Shown in pieces: positions 1 through 5,924 of a DNA stretch of 18,031 nucleotides. Position 1 is the first letter of the stretch. Each line of letters begins with the position of its first letter. A program made the position numbers and the translations under genes. Under the pieces are notes generated by a model. It ran no database searches. It was not told the origin of the DNA and saw only the letters and a program-made list of their open reading frames with translations. The stretch lies in the NCBI GenBank assembly GCA_964354365.1, contig CAYGZM010000070.1, forward strand, positions 1-18,031, given 5' to 3'. The stretch comes from CAYGZM01 sp964354365. Its GTDB lineage: Bacteria; Planctomycetota; Phycisphaerae; Sedimentisphaerales; Anaerobacaceae.

Positions 1-650
1 GCCGTCGCCCACAAATCACGCCACACGCGCATGTGGTCCGAGGCCAAAGCCGCAATCAGGCAAACGCACCCTAAGCCAATCACAAAATTCGCCCACGCCG
101 ACTCAGTGACTTCCGTCTTCGGCCATCTCACCAGAAGCGGAATGCCAATCATCGCGTAGATCGAGCAATACAAGAAGTTGAGCATTGCGCCCCATTTATC
201 CAATCCCTTCTGAACGGCCCTGACCTCCGCATCGTCCGAAACGCGCCGCTGCAAACGGCTCACCGAAAGCTCCAGAAGCAATCCATCCAACCCCGCCTTT
301 GCCGTCTTTCTCTGTTCGGCGCTTATCCACCGATGCTGCTCCTTCCCAAGGTGCATCCGTACAACTAACGGATGCCAAATCAGCCTTGCAACAAAGCAAA
401 CATGCAGCGCATAAATCAGAAAGCCGCACACCGCAGCCACAGCCGCTAGCGCCCACATCGAATACCCCCCTCCTCCAATGTCACTGCACCCGCCCACATT
501 CTTATCGACGACCAATTCCCATACAAACAACGCCACGAAACCCGGCGCCACATATCGAAGCAGAGCTCCGATACGACCAACTGCCTCCCCTATTATCGGC
601 CCCCTGACTCTTTCGGCTCCCGATGCCCCTTCATTCCTTTCCGTCGCCAT
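1..650 (-). CDS. Multipass membrane protein, C-terminus cut by window edge
   Basis: I translated this from the reverse complement. It starts at ATG (648-650), begins MATERNEGASGAERV, and stays open for 216 codons to the left edge, so the C-terminus is missing. About four hydrophobic segments are visible: residues 31-48 (YVAPGFVALFVWELVV), about 65-88 (MWALAAVAAVCGFLIYALHV), about 160-180 (LNFLYCSIYAMIGIPLLV) and about 190-206 (FVIGLGCVCLIAALAS). A charged cytoplasmic-type stretch (KEQHRWISAEQRKTAKAG) lies between the pairs. The purine-rich GGGAAAG just upstream is a modest ribosome binding site. I do not recognise the family and assign no function. The open frame, the hydrophobic pattern and the promoter at 707-734 support a real gene. 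It is divergent from the zinc-ribbon gene at 1136. Confidence 0.75.
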   Translation of the reverse strand, partial: MATERNEGASGAERVRGPIIGEAVGRIGALLRYVAPGFVALFVWELVVDKNVGGCSDIGGGGYSMWALAAVAAVCGFLIYALHVCFVARLIWHPLVVRMHLGKEQHRWISAEQRKTAKAGLDGLLLELSVSRLQRRVSDDAEVRAVQKGLDKWGAMLNFLYCSIYAMIGIPLLVRWPKTEVTESAWANFVIGLGCVCLIAALASDHMRVWRDLWAT

Positions 651-706
651 AGTCTTTCCCTTCAATAGACCCCAACAACTATACCAACCTTCACCACAAC
701 TCACAG

Positions 707-734
707 ATTATAGTCGTTTGCCTTCTACCTTCAA
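707..734 (-). promoter_or_regulatory. Sigma70-type promoter for the leftward membrane protein
   Basis: On the minus strand, TTGAAG (729-734) and a perfect TATAAT (707-712) are separated by 16 bp. The predicted start of transcription is near 700, giving a leader of about 50 nt before the ATG at 650. This is read by eye from consensus matches only. Confidence 0.5.
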
Positions 735-876
735 GACTCATTCCGCCTGCCCTTACGAAGAAATCGCAAGGCCCGATAATAAGCACACAATATCAGTCCA
801 TAACCCGACAGACCAGAAAACATACCAAGCCCTTTTCACGACTGTCAATCCCATTTGATTAACCGGCATTCGTTAC

Positions 877-905
877 TTGACGTCCCGCACTTGCAGAAGT
901 ACTAT
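877..905 (+). promoter_or_regulatory. Sigma70-type promoter for the zinc-ribbon gene
   Basis: TTGACG (877-882) and TACTAT (900-905) are separated by exactly 17 bp. Transcription would begin near 912. That leaves a leader of about 220 nt containing the heptamer repeat, which is long for a simple housekeeping gene. Confidence 0.45.
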
Positions 906-952
906 TATGGTCACTGTAGTTTCAAAGCCGGGCGTTTAGAAAAGGCAGACCC

Positions 953-994
953 GAGTATCGAGCATCAAGTATCGAAAATCGAGCATCGAGAATA
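953..994 (+). repeat. Six tandem 7-bp units, consensus GAGYATC
   Basis: Units begin at 953, 960, 967, 974, 981 and 988 with no spacer. Copies 1, 2 and 5 match GAGYATC exactly, copies 3 and 4 differ by one or two bases, and copy 6 (GAGAATA) is the most degenerate. The array sits in the presumed leader of the zinc-ribbon gene and is followed by a T-rich stretch. Confidence 0.8.
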
Positions 995-1135
995 TTTTCT
1001 TTGATTTTTTCTCGTTCTTTTGCGTCTTTATGTGTAGGTATAACAGGATCAGGGTAGGGGATTGCCCACTTACCCGCGATCCCGGCCCAGTTAATCGGAC
1101 TTGCGCCTCGAGTCTTTGGACTGGAGAAACCCATT

Positions 1136-1540
1136 ATGGATTGTCCGGCTTGTGAAAATGCAATGATAACCCTCGAGCTTGAGGAAGTGGAAATCGATTA
1201 CTGCACGGACTGCGGTGGAATATGGCTCGACGCCGGCGAGCTCGAAACGCTGCTCGGCGAGCCTGAAAAAGCCGGCGAATTGCTGCATTCCTTCAAAGCA
1301 GACCTCAAATACACCGAAAAGCCCTGCAAATGTCCCATCTGCCACAAAAAAATGCAAAAAATCGTCGTCGGTCAATCTCGGCCGACCCTGCTAATCGACA
1401 AATGCCCACGAGGCGACGGCCTATGGTTCGACAAGGGTGAGCTGCGCGACATCTTTGACCGAGCGCAACTCGACAAAGACAACAAAATCCGGGAATTGCT
1501 GGCCGACATGTTCGGCCACAAAAAAAAAGGGCGGGCATGA
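1136..1540 (+). CDS. TFIIB-type zinc-ribbon domain protein (zf-TFIIB)
   Basis: This small soluble protein of 134 residues has two TFIIB-like zinc-ribbon modules. Module 1 has C3-x2-C6 and C23-x2-C26 followed by GGIWLDAGELE. Module 2 has C66-x2-C69 and C90, then GDGLWFDKGEL. In module 2 the fourth Cys position is G93, so it keeps three cysteines; from memory the CPRGDGLWFD form is common in this family and is not damage. The C-terminus is basic (GHKKKGRA). The start is the ATG at 1136, with GGAG at 1123-1126 at good spacing. The family is widespread and of unknown biochemical role; nucleic-acid or protein binding is inferred from the fold only. It lies just upstream of the sialidase relic, the two being separated by 10 nt, and they may be co-transcribed. 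Confidence 0.88.
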   Translation: MDCPACENAMITLELEEVEIDYCTDCGGIWLDAGELETLLGEPEKAGELLHSFKADLKYTEKPCKCPICHKKMQKIVVGQSRPTLLIDKCPRGDGLWFDKGELRDIFDRAQLDKDNKIRELLADMFGHKKKGRA

Positions 1541-1550
1541 GGAACTAACC

Positions 1551-1898
1551 GTGAAAGAGCCGGCGAGACGATTGACCTTCATATTTGTGCTTTTGGTTCC
1601 TGGCGGCCTTGGCCGGGCGACGGAGTCCTCGCTGCCCCCGGACTATTCCATCCCCGTTATCGACCTCTCGAAAGACACTAACCGCCAGGTCATAGTTGAC
1701 AAAGAGCCCGGCCCATCCGCCTGTTCCTGCCTCACTGTGCTGCCCGACACCGACATCGTCTGCCTCTACGAGACCGGCCAAAAGCACCCATACGAGACTA
1801 TCGCCTTCGCCCGTTTTGCCATTGACCGGCTAACCGCAGGAAAAGAAAATTCACGTGACTTGAAAAAGAAATCCGGTATAATGCCCAACAACAAATGA
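1551..1898 (+). pseudogene. Exo-alpha-sialidase relic with internal deletion
   Basis: The frame opens at GTG 1551 (GAGGA at 1539-1543, 7 nt spacing) and encodes 115 residues. Residues 1-24 look like a signal peptide (RRLTFIFVLLVPGGLGRA). Residues about 30-54 (PVIDLSKDTNRQVIVDKEPG) resemble the N-terminal start of secreted bacterial sialidases (GH33, BNR type). Residues about 55-94 (SCLTVLPDTDIVCLYETG, then HPYETIAFARFAIDRL) resemble the very C-terminal strand of the same family. A functional sialidase is roughly 350-400 residues, so the whole propeller middle, including Asp-boxes and catalytic residues, is absent. The join falls near 1707-1715 in the run CCCGGCCC. The reading frame survived, so a short secreted peptide could still be made, but it cannot be a sialidase. 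It sits 10 nt after the zinc-ribbon gene, and its 3' end carries a candidate promoter for the next operon. Confidence 0.7.
1855..1882 (+). promoter_or_regulatory. Candidate promoter for the lemA operon
   Basis: There is a perfect TATAAT at 1877-1882, with a weak -35 GTGACT at 1855-1860 (4 of 6) and a 16 bp spacer. It overlaps the 3' end of the sialidase relic. Transcription from about 1889 would cover the 30-aa peptide, lemA and the M48 protease. Confidence 0.4.
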
Positions 1899-1938
1899 AA
1901 AAATGTTTATGGAATTAGTTTTTGGAAAGGAGATAACT

Positions 1939-2031
1939 ATGTTGGCTATCAGCACGTTGAGTATTATTCTCATCATCGTAGGCGCCGTCGTCCTTGTCGT
2001 GGCGCTCATCCTCAAAAAAACCTCTTCATAA
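1939..2031 (+). CDS. 30-residue single-pass membrane peptide
   Basis: A strong Shine-Dalgarno AAAGGAG (1926-1932) precedes the ATG at 1939. The product is 30 residues: MLAISTLS, then a hydrophobic run IILIIVGAVVLVVALIL, then KKTSS. This is a typical single transmembrane helix with a positive C-terminal flank. In-frame ATGs at 1903 and 1909 would lengthen it to 42 or 40 residues but lack the ribosome binding site. It lies 36 nt upstream of lemA, downstream of a TATAAT box, so it is likely the first gene of the lemA-M48 operon. I know no family for it. A role as a small partner or modulator of LemA or the membrane protease is inference from position only. Confidence 0.55.
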   Translation: MLAISTLSIILIIVGAVVLVVALILKKTSS

Positions 2032-2067
2032 GAGGACACAAAACACACTCAAAGTAGGAGAAGTCCT

Positions 2068-2637
2068 ATGGGACCAGCGTTGGTTACCCTTATTATTATT
2101 CTCGCCGCAATCGTTGTTTTGGCTCTCTTTGTCATCGGCATCTACAACGCATTGGTTCGGCTTCGCAATCAGGTTGACAACGCCTGGTCGCAGATTGACG
2201 TCCAGTTGAAACGCCGCCACGACTTGATCCCGAATCTCGTCGAAACCGCCAAGGGCTACATGAAGCACGAACGCCAGACCTTCGAGGAGATAACAAAGGC
2301 CAGGGCGCAGGCTATGGGCGCCAAGGGTGTCGCCGATGCCGCAAAGGCCGAAGGAGCGCTCGGCGAAGCGCTCAGCAAGTTCATGCTCGTTGTCGAGAAT
2401 TATCCCGACCTGAAGGCCAATCAAAATTTCTTGGCGCTCCAGGAAGAGCTGACCGGCACCGAAAACAAAATCTCCTTCTCAAGGCAGAGCTACAACGACC
2501 AGGTCCTGTTCTTCAACAACAAGATTCAGATGTTCCCCTCGAACATCGTGGCCGGTACGTTCGGCTTTGCCAAGCGGGATTTCTTTGAGGTCGAAAGTGC
2601 CGCAGAGCGTGAAGTACCAAAGGTAAGCTTCAATTGA
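2068..2637 (+). CDS. lemA: LemA family protein
   Basis: This 189-residue protein has the LemA layout: a short outside N-terminus, one transmembrane helix (residues about 5-27, LIIILAAIVVLALFVIGIYN) and a long helical domain. The family signature is clear: NQVDNAWSQIDVQLKRRHDL, then IPNLVETAKGYMKHE, and later the paired LQEELTGTENKISFSRQSYN and VLFFNNKIQMFPSNIVAG. The length matches the family (about 185-200). The start is ATG 2068 with TAGGAG at 2055-2060. LemA proteins are membrane-anchored helical bundles of poorly defined function. They are often encoded beside HtpX-type M48 proteases or TPM-domain proteins, as here, where the M48 gene follows 170 nt downstream. The likely role is at the envelope, as a partner or scaffold for the protease; this is inferred from context. 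Confidence 0.95.
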   Translation: MGPALVTLIIILAAIVVLALFVIGIYNALVRLRNQVDNAWSQIDVQLKRRHDLIPNLVETAKGYMKHERQTFEEITKARAQAMGAKGVADAAKAEGALGEALSKFMLVVENYPDLKANQNFLALQEELTGTENKISFSRQSYNDQVLFFNNKIQMFPSNIVAGTFGFAKRDFFEVESAAEREVPKVSFN

Positions 2638-2696
2638 TTGTCCAAAGGCCGCCGCTTCTTCTCCTGGGCGGGCCTGAACCCGCTTTGGGACGTCGG

Positions 2697-2711
2697 GGAT
2701 AGGGCCTATCC
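2697..2711. repeat. 15-bp palindrome between lemA and the M48 gene
   Basis: GGATAGG and CCTATCC form a perfect 7-bp inverted repeat around one G. It lies in the 170 nt gap inside the presumed operon. It could be an operator or a small RNA hairpin; there is no T-tract, so it is not a convincing terminator. Confidence 0.35.
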
Positions 2712-2807
2712 GCAACGCAGCGCAAGTCGATGCCGCCGAGGTGGTCTCTCTATAGGCCTCGAAGGATAGCTGACTGAGCTGCGGCGCCCGGACGTCGAGA
2801 TACGACA

Positions 2808-4034
2808 ATGTGGGAATTGATACGGGCAAATAAGAGAAACTCTATCATTCTGATGGCGTTGATGGCCGCCGTCCTGATGACCCTCGGCCTCGTCATAGGC
2901 GCAGGAGTCTTTGGCGCTGAGGGCGGCTTCATCGGCCTGATCATCGCAGCGGCGGTCTGGCTGCTCCTGACCCTCGTGAGCTTCGCAAGCGGCGACCAGA
3001 TCTTCCTCGCCGCAAGCAGGGCCAAGCCCGTCACCCACGACGTCCATCCCCAGCTATTCAATGTAGTCGAAGAGATGAGAATAGCCGCCGCCCTGCCCGC
3101 AATGCCAAAAATCTACATCATCAACGACCCCGCCCCCAACGCCTTTGCAACAGGCCGAAGCCCGCAAACCGCATCCGTCGCCGTGACCGCAGGCCTGCTC
3201 GCCCGCCTCGACCGCGACGAGCTCCAGGGCGTTATCGCCCACGAAGTAAGCCACATCCTCCACCGTGACATCCTTTTCGTGACCCTTGCCGGCGTCATGC
3301 TCGGCTCGATTGTCCTGATCTCCGAGGTATTCCTGCGCGGCATGTTCTACAGCTCCATGGGCTCTCGCCGCAGATACTCCTCGGGCGGCAAAGGCGCCGG
3401 CCAAGCCCAGCTCGTCATGATGCTTGTGGCGGTAATCGCTGCAATCCTCGCCCCAATAATGGCCTACCTGCTCTACTTCGCCCTGTCGAGAAGGCGCGAA
3501 TATCTCGCCGACGCCGGCGCCGCAAGATTGACCCGGTACCCCGAAGGCCTCGCCTCCGCCCTCGAAAAAATCGCCAACGACCCATCCCCGCAACTCCAGT
3601 CCGCCAACAAGGCCACTGCCCCGATGTACATCGTCAATCCTTTCAAAAAGAAATCGCAGATGAAGCTCTCCGACCTCACCAGCACGCATCCGCCGATTTC
3701 CGAAAGGATAAGAATCCTCCGCAATATGACCCACGGCGCGTCCTTCAAAGACTACTCAAACGCCTTCACCCAGGTAACACACAGCAAGACGGTTGTCCCC
3801 CCTACCGCTCTTGCCAAGGAGGAAATCGCCATCCGCCAGGCGCAGGCCGGCGAAGAAAAGCAGCAGCGAATGCAAAAACAGATGCGCCAGGTCGGCGATA
3901 TTATGCGGAAGGTCAATCAATTCGTATTCCTGACCTGCCTCTGCGGCCTGAAACTCAAAATACCCCCCAACTTCAAACCCGACAGAGTCAAGTGCCCCCG
4001 CTGCAATAGAACGCTTGACATCCCCCAAAAATAG
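2808..4034 (+). CDS. M48 family metalloprotease (HtpX-like) with C-terminal zinc ribbon
   Basis: This 408-residue membrane zinc endopeptidase probably degrades or trims membrane proteins at the cytoplasmic face. Two N-terminal transmembrane helices (about 12-33 and 38-60) precede the catalytic domain. Its zinc motif is H145-E-V-S-H149, and the third ligand is E231 in RREYLADAGAARL (ExxxD). Another hydrophobic pair flanks the active site (about 155-172 and 202-225). The TSTHPPISERIRIL segment near residue 290 is typical of the family. After a charged helical linker rich in Q, K and R, the C-terminus carries C377-x-C379 and C396-x2-C399, a zinc-ribbon-like tail that canonical HtpX lacks. The start ATG 2808 has only a weak upstream GAG, so expression may depend on the lemA transcript. 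It forms the LemA/M48 pair with the upstream gene. Confidence 0.93.
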   Translation: MWELIRANKRNSIILMALMAAVLMTLGLVIGAGVFGAEGGFIGLIIAAAVWLLLTLVSFASGDQIFLAASRAKPVTHDVHPQLFNVVEEMRIAAALPAMPKIYIINDPAPNAFATGRSPQTASVAVTAGLLARLDRDELQGVIAHEVSHILHRDILFVTLAGVMLGSIVLISEVFLRGMFYSSMGSRRRYSSGGKGAGQAQLVMMLVAVIAAILAPIMAYLLYFALSRRREYLADAGAARLTRYPEGLASALEKIANDPSPQLQSANKATAPMYIVNPFKKKSQMKLSDLTSTHPPISERIRILRNMTHGASFKDYSNAFTQVTHSKTVVPPTALAKEEIAIRQAQAGEEKQQRMQKQMRQVGDIMRKVNQFVFLTCLCGLKLKIPPNFKPDRVKCPRCNRTLDIPQK

Positions 4035-4132
4035 TCCCCGCCGCCCTAACCAGCCCCCAGCCCAAACCGCTTATTTTCCTTCTCTACAAACTTGCGCAGC
4101 AAACCAAGCTCACTCCCGACACCTGGCTGCAA

Positions 4133-4366
4133 TCAGAATAGGCGCCTTATCATCACCAAGAGTCCGAGCACGGCCACAGGAATGCCAACCGGCGCTCCAA
4201 CCACCGTGAAGGTCAGGATTATCCCCATAGCCATCAGCCCAACCGCCGCTGCAATCCCCAACAACCGCCCCTTCAGCCCGATGATCAGCGTAAGCACGCC
4301 CACGCCGTAGTAAAAGGCCACAGATACCGACGCGTATTCTTCCCGAAGCTCATAGTAGCCCGTCAA
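4133..4366 (-). CDS. Small two-helix membrane protein, N-terminus uncertain
   Basis: This is a 77-codon frame with two hydrophobic segments (about residues 15-30, VSVAFYYGVGVLTLIIG, and about 36-70, LLGIAAAVGLMAMGIILTF onward) ending MIRRLF. I do not recognise the family. The composition is clearly membrane-like and not that of an antisense artefact. The only start codon upstream of the first helix is TTG at 4366, without a good ribosome binding site. The next upstream in-frame codon that matters is a TGA (4385-4387), which lies inside a dispersed repeat (4380-4431). The repeat may therefore have removed the original N-terminus or promoter. A GTG at residue 16 is an alternative start. It is convergent with the M48 gene. 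Confidence 0.5.
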   Translation of the reverse strand: MTGYYELREEYASVSVAFYYGVGVLTLIIGLKGRLLGIAAAVGLMAMGIILTFTVVGAPVGIPVAVLGLLVMIRRLF

Positions 4367-4379
4367 CGTTGATCTTGTT

Positions 4380-4431
4380 AGTTGTCATTCCTGCGCACGC
4401 CGCCAGTTGTCATTCCTGCGCAGGCAGGAAT
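4380..4431. repeat. Dispersed palindromic repeat, ATTCCTGC type, one and a half copies
   Basis: An 18-bp sequence (AGTTGTCATTCCTGCGCA) occurs at 4380-4397 and again at 4405-4422. The second copy continues into a palindrome ATTCCTGC-gcag-GCAGGAAT (4412-4431). Short palindromes of this CATTCCTGC...GCAGGAATCC type are common dispersed repeats in many bacteria, as I recall. It sits 14 nt upstream of the putative TTG start of the small membrane protein. Confidence 0.7.
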
Positions 4432-4546
4432 CCACAACCCTTAGCCGCCTACTGAGCGAGCAGCCCCCACAAATTCAACTGTGAGTGGCTAATAGCATCC
4501 TGCGTGATTAGACTGCCTCGTTCTTCCAAAAGACGCAACAAGCCGT

Positions 4547-4723
4547 ATGAGTTTTGCAGAATTGCAGGTTAGGCCTACTTAGAAAAGAAAAAATCGTTTG
4601 TTGATTTTTTCTTTTTAACACCAATCTATTGTGTCATAAGTGCTTAGGTAATTATTGAAGAAAATCATGAAAGAGATTTTCTTCAATAATATAGGCCTAA
4701 CCTGCAATTTTGCAGAAGCCTTT
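4547..4723. mobile_element. MITE-like element R1, 177 bp, with terminal inverted repeats
   Basis: The element's inverted ends share a 26-bp match with 2 mismatches (4552-4577 against the reverse complement of 4692-4717), with core TTGCAGGTTAGGCCTA. Inside are two hairpins. One is AT-rich: AAAAGAAAAAATC (4583-4595) with GATTTTTTCTTTT (4603-4615). The other is a perfect 16-bp stem: ATTATTGAAGAAAATC (4651-4666) with 4675-4690 around an 8-nt loop. It has no coding capacity. It lies 24 nt downstream of the hydrolase gene's stop codon. Its 3' 93 nt (4625-4717) match R2 (5697-5789) with about 10 differences. Non-autonomous mobility is inferred from this structure; no target-site duplication was established. 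Confidence 0.7.
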
Positions 4724-4747
4724 CCAACAAGCCGCCCGTGCCGCCTG

Positions 4748-5515
4748 CTACTTCACGCTCAGGCTCTCGCCGGGCTTGAGAACTTTGATCTCGCACGCCG
4801 CGCCTTGTGCAAACTTCTCGGCGTCGTCCCCACTGCCAACAATATCGCCATAATGGTACGGCACCGCCAGTTTGGGCTTTATATCACCGGTTGCTCCAGC
4901 CGCCTCGTCCGCGTTCATCGTGTACTTGCCGCCTACCGGCAGCAGCGCCACGTCAATATCCTTCAGGGCCTTCATTTCATCCGTCACGTCCGTATCGCCG
5001 GCGTAGTATATCCGCTTCGATCCCACCTCGATTACGAACCCGACCCATTGCTTCGCCTTTGGGTGAAACTGCTTGCTCGGATTATACGCCGCCACGCCCT
5101 TCACGCGAACGCCCCCCAGAACAAGCGTCATTCCCGGCACAATGGCCTGTCCCGCTCGTTCCTTCGCAATAATGTCGGTCGAACCAACCAGTTTCGTCTC
5201 AGTCCCGCTGACCTTCGCAATATCATCCGGCGAGTAATGGTCCTGGTGACTGTGACTGACAAGCACGATATTTGCATCGTGCGGCGAATCCTTCAATTTC
5301 CACGGGTCGATGTATATCACCGTGTTCGCATCAGAAATCCTGAAGCTCGCGTGGCCCAGCCACTTCAGCGTCAATCCCATAGCCGCCTCCTTTCCCCCCT
5401 CCTGTTTCACTGTCGTTTCTGTCTGCTCGGCCGGCGCCTGCGGTTTGCCCTTCTCGCACCCGCCAACAAACCACCCCAACGCCGCAACCGAAACCAATAA
5501 TGTCATTACCCGCAT
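4748..5515 (-). CDS. Lipoprotein-type metal-dependent hydrolase, metallo-beta-lactamase fold (UPF0173-like)
   Basis: This 255-residue protein starts at ATG 5515 with a near-perfect AAGGAGG five bases upstream. A longer in-frame reading to 5614 would merely translate repeat R2 and is rejected. Residues 1-20 form a lipoprotein signal ending V17-G-G-C20, so the mature protein should be lipid-anchored. A Pro/Glu/Gln-rich linker follows. The MBL-fold core begins around TLKWLGHASFRI and contains HSHQDHYSPDDI (HxHxDH metal site), then YYAGDTDVTDEM (metal-bridging Asp) and a late PYHYGDI His. Most UPF0173 proteins are soluble, cytosolic and about 225 residues; the lipobox is a notable addition. The substrate is unknown. 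The gene is the only content between two MITE-like elements. I see no convincing own promoter, so transcription may come from inside R2. Confidence 0.9.
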   Translation of the reverse strand: MRVMTLLVSVAALGWFVGGCEKGKPQAPAEQTETTVKQEGGKEAAMGLTLKWLGHASFRISDANTVIYIDPWKLKDSPHDANIVLVSHSHQDHYSPDDIAKVSGTETKLVGSTDIIAKERAGQAIVPGMTLVLGGVRVKGVAAYNPSKQFHPKAKQWVGFVIEVGSKRIYYAGDTDVTDEMKALKDIDVALLPVGGKYTMNADEAAGATGDIKPKLAVPYHYGDIVGSGDDAEKFAQGAACEIKVLKPGESLSVK

Positions 5516-5571
5516 TGGTTCCTCCTTACCATCAACACAGCAAAAGGCTTCTGCAAAATTGCAGGTTAGGC

Positions 5572-5619
5572 GTAGGGTGGGCTTTAGCCCACCACTTCGG
5601 TGGGGCAGCCCCACTCTAC
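5572..5619. repeat. Nested hairpin cluster, GTAGGGTGGGC type
   Basis: Consecutive hairpins lie inside R2: GGTGGGC-ttta-GCCCACC (5576-5593), CCAC-TTCG-GTGG (5592-5603) and GGGGC/GCCCC (5602-5612). They are enclosed by GTAGGGTGGG at 5572 and its complement ending at 5619. Adjacent hairpins share bases, so these are alternative folds. The TTCG loop is the classic stable RNA tetraloop. A related hairpin, GGTGCGA-aaaa-TCGCACC, borders the third repeat fragment at 13660-13677. Confidence 0.6.
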
Positions 5620-5634
5620 CCAGGAAAAATCGTT

Positions 5635-5677
5635 CCTTCGACTTTGCTCAGGATGGTGAGCCTGTCGAACCATCGTT
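5635..5677. repeat. Nested palindromic insert flanked by ATCGTT
   Basis: Relative to R1, R2 has about 43 extra bases here. The insert contains TTCGAC (5637-5642) paired with GTCGAA (5664-5669), and GCTCA (5646-5650) paired with TGAGC (5657-5661). It is bounded by ATCGTT at 5629-5634 and 5672-5677, like a 6-bp target duplication. The core resembles the TTCGACAGGCTCA-type palindromes dispersed in many bacterial genomes; that comparison is from memory. Confidence 0.55.
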
Positions 5678-5860
5678 GATTTTCTTTCAACGGTAATGTA
5701 TTGTCTCATAATCGCTTAGGTAATTATTGAAGAAAATCAGAAAAGAGATTTTCTTGAACAATATAGGTCTAACCTGCAATTCTGCAGAACTCATTCAACG
5801 CTAAAACGATAAGCCGCTTGCTGCCTGAATGTGAAAATAACCAAAAGCGAAATGATTGTC

Positions 5861-5894
5861 AAATAAAAAAGGCCCCACCGAAACAGCAGGGCCT
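5861..5894 (-). terminator. Rho-independent terminator of the cold-shock gene
   Basis: On the minus strand AGGCCC (5889-5894) pairs with GGGCCT (5870-5875), followed directly by a T-rich run (5861-5870, TTTTTTATTT). It lies 30 nt past the stop codon of the cold-shock gene. Confidence 0.75.
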
Positions 5895-5924
5895 ATGGCC
5901 TTCACAACCCGATTATCTCGGGAT

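Larger units (their letters stand above)
651..1135. other. Divergent intergenic region, no gene
   Basis: This 485 bp gap holds back-to-back candidate promoters (707-734 leftward, 877-905 rightward) and a six-copy heptamer tandem repeat (953-994). The open frames across 299-858 have no recognisable product, and up to 650 they lie antisense to the membrane protein. I see no RNA gene here. Confidence 0.6.
5543..5794. mobile_element. MITE-like element R2, 252 bp, with nested insertions
   Basis: This is the second copy of the element. Its left end (5543-5571) matches the reverse complement of R1's right end (4695-4723) at all 29 positions. Its right end (5764-5794) matches the reverse complement of R1's left end (4547-4577) at 29 of 31. 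The shared core (GCTTAGGTAATTATTGAAG and the hairpin after it) runs in the same direction as in R1. R2 carries two extra hairpin modules, at 5572-5619 and about 5635-5677. The hydrolase gene starts 28 nt to its left. Confidence 0.7.

Noticed and set aside
953..994. CRISPR-like array
   Set aside because: Units are 7 bp with no spacers, so it is a simple tandem repeat.
3054..3734. 226-codon minus-strand frame opposite the M48 protease
   Set aside because: Mirror of a gene with clear HEVSH and family motifs; no recognisable content or ribosome binding site.
4655..5500. 281-codon plus-strand frame opposite the hydrolase gene
   Set aside because: Arg/His-rich antisense translation with no domain. 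The minus-strand product has an MBL metal motif, a lipobox and a strong ribosome binding site.
5516..5614. N-terminal extension of the hydrolase to 5614
   Set aside because: It translates the R2 repeat. The ATG at 5515 has AAGGAGG and begins a proper lipoprotein signal.
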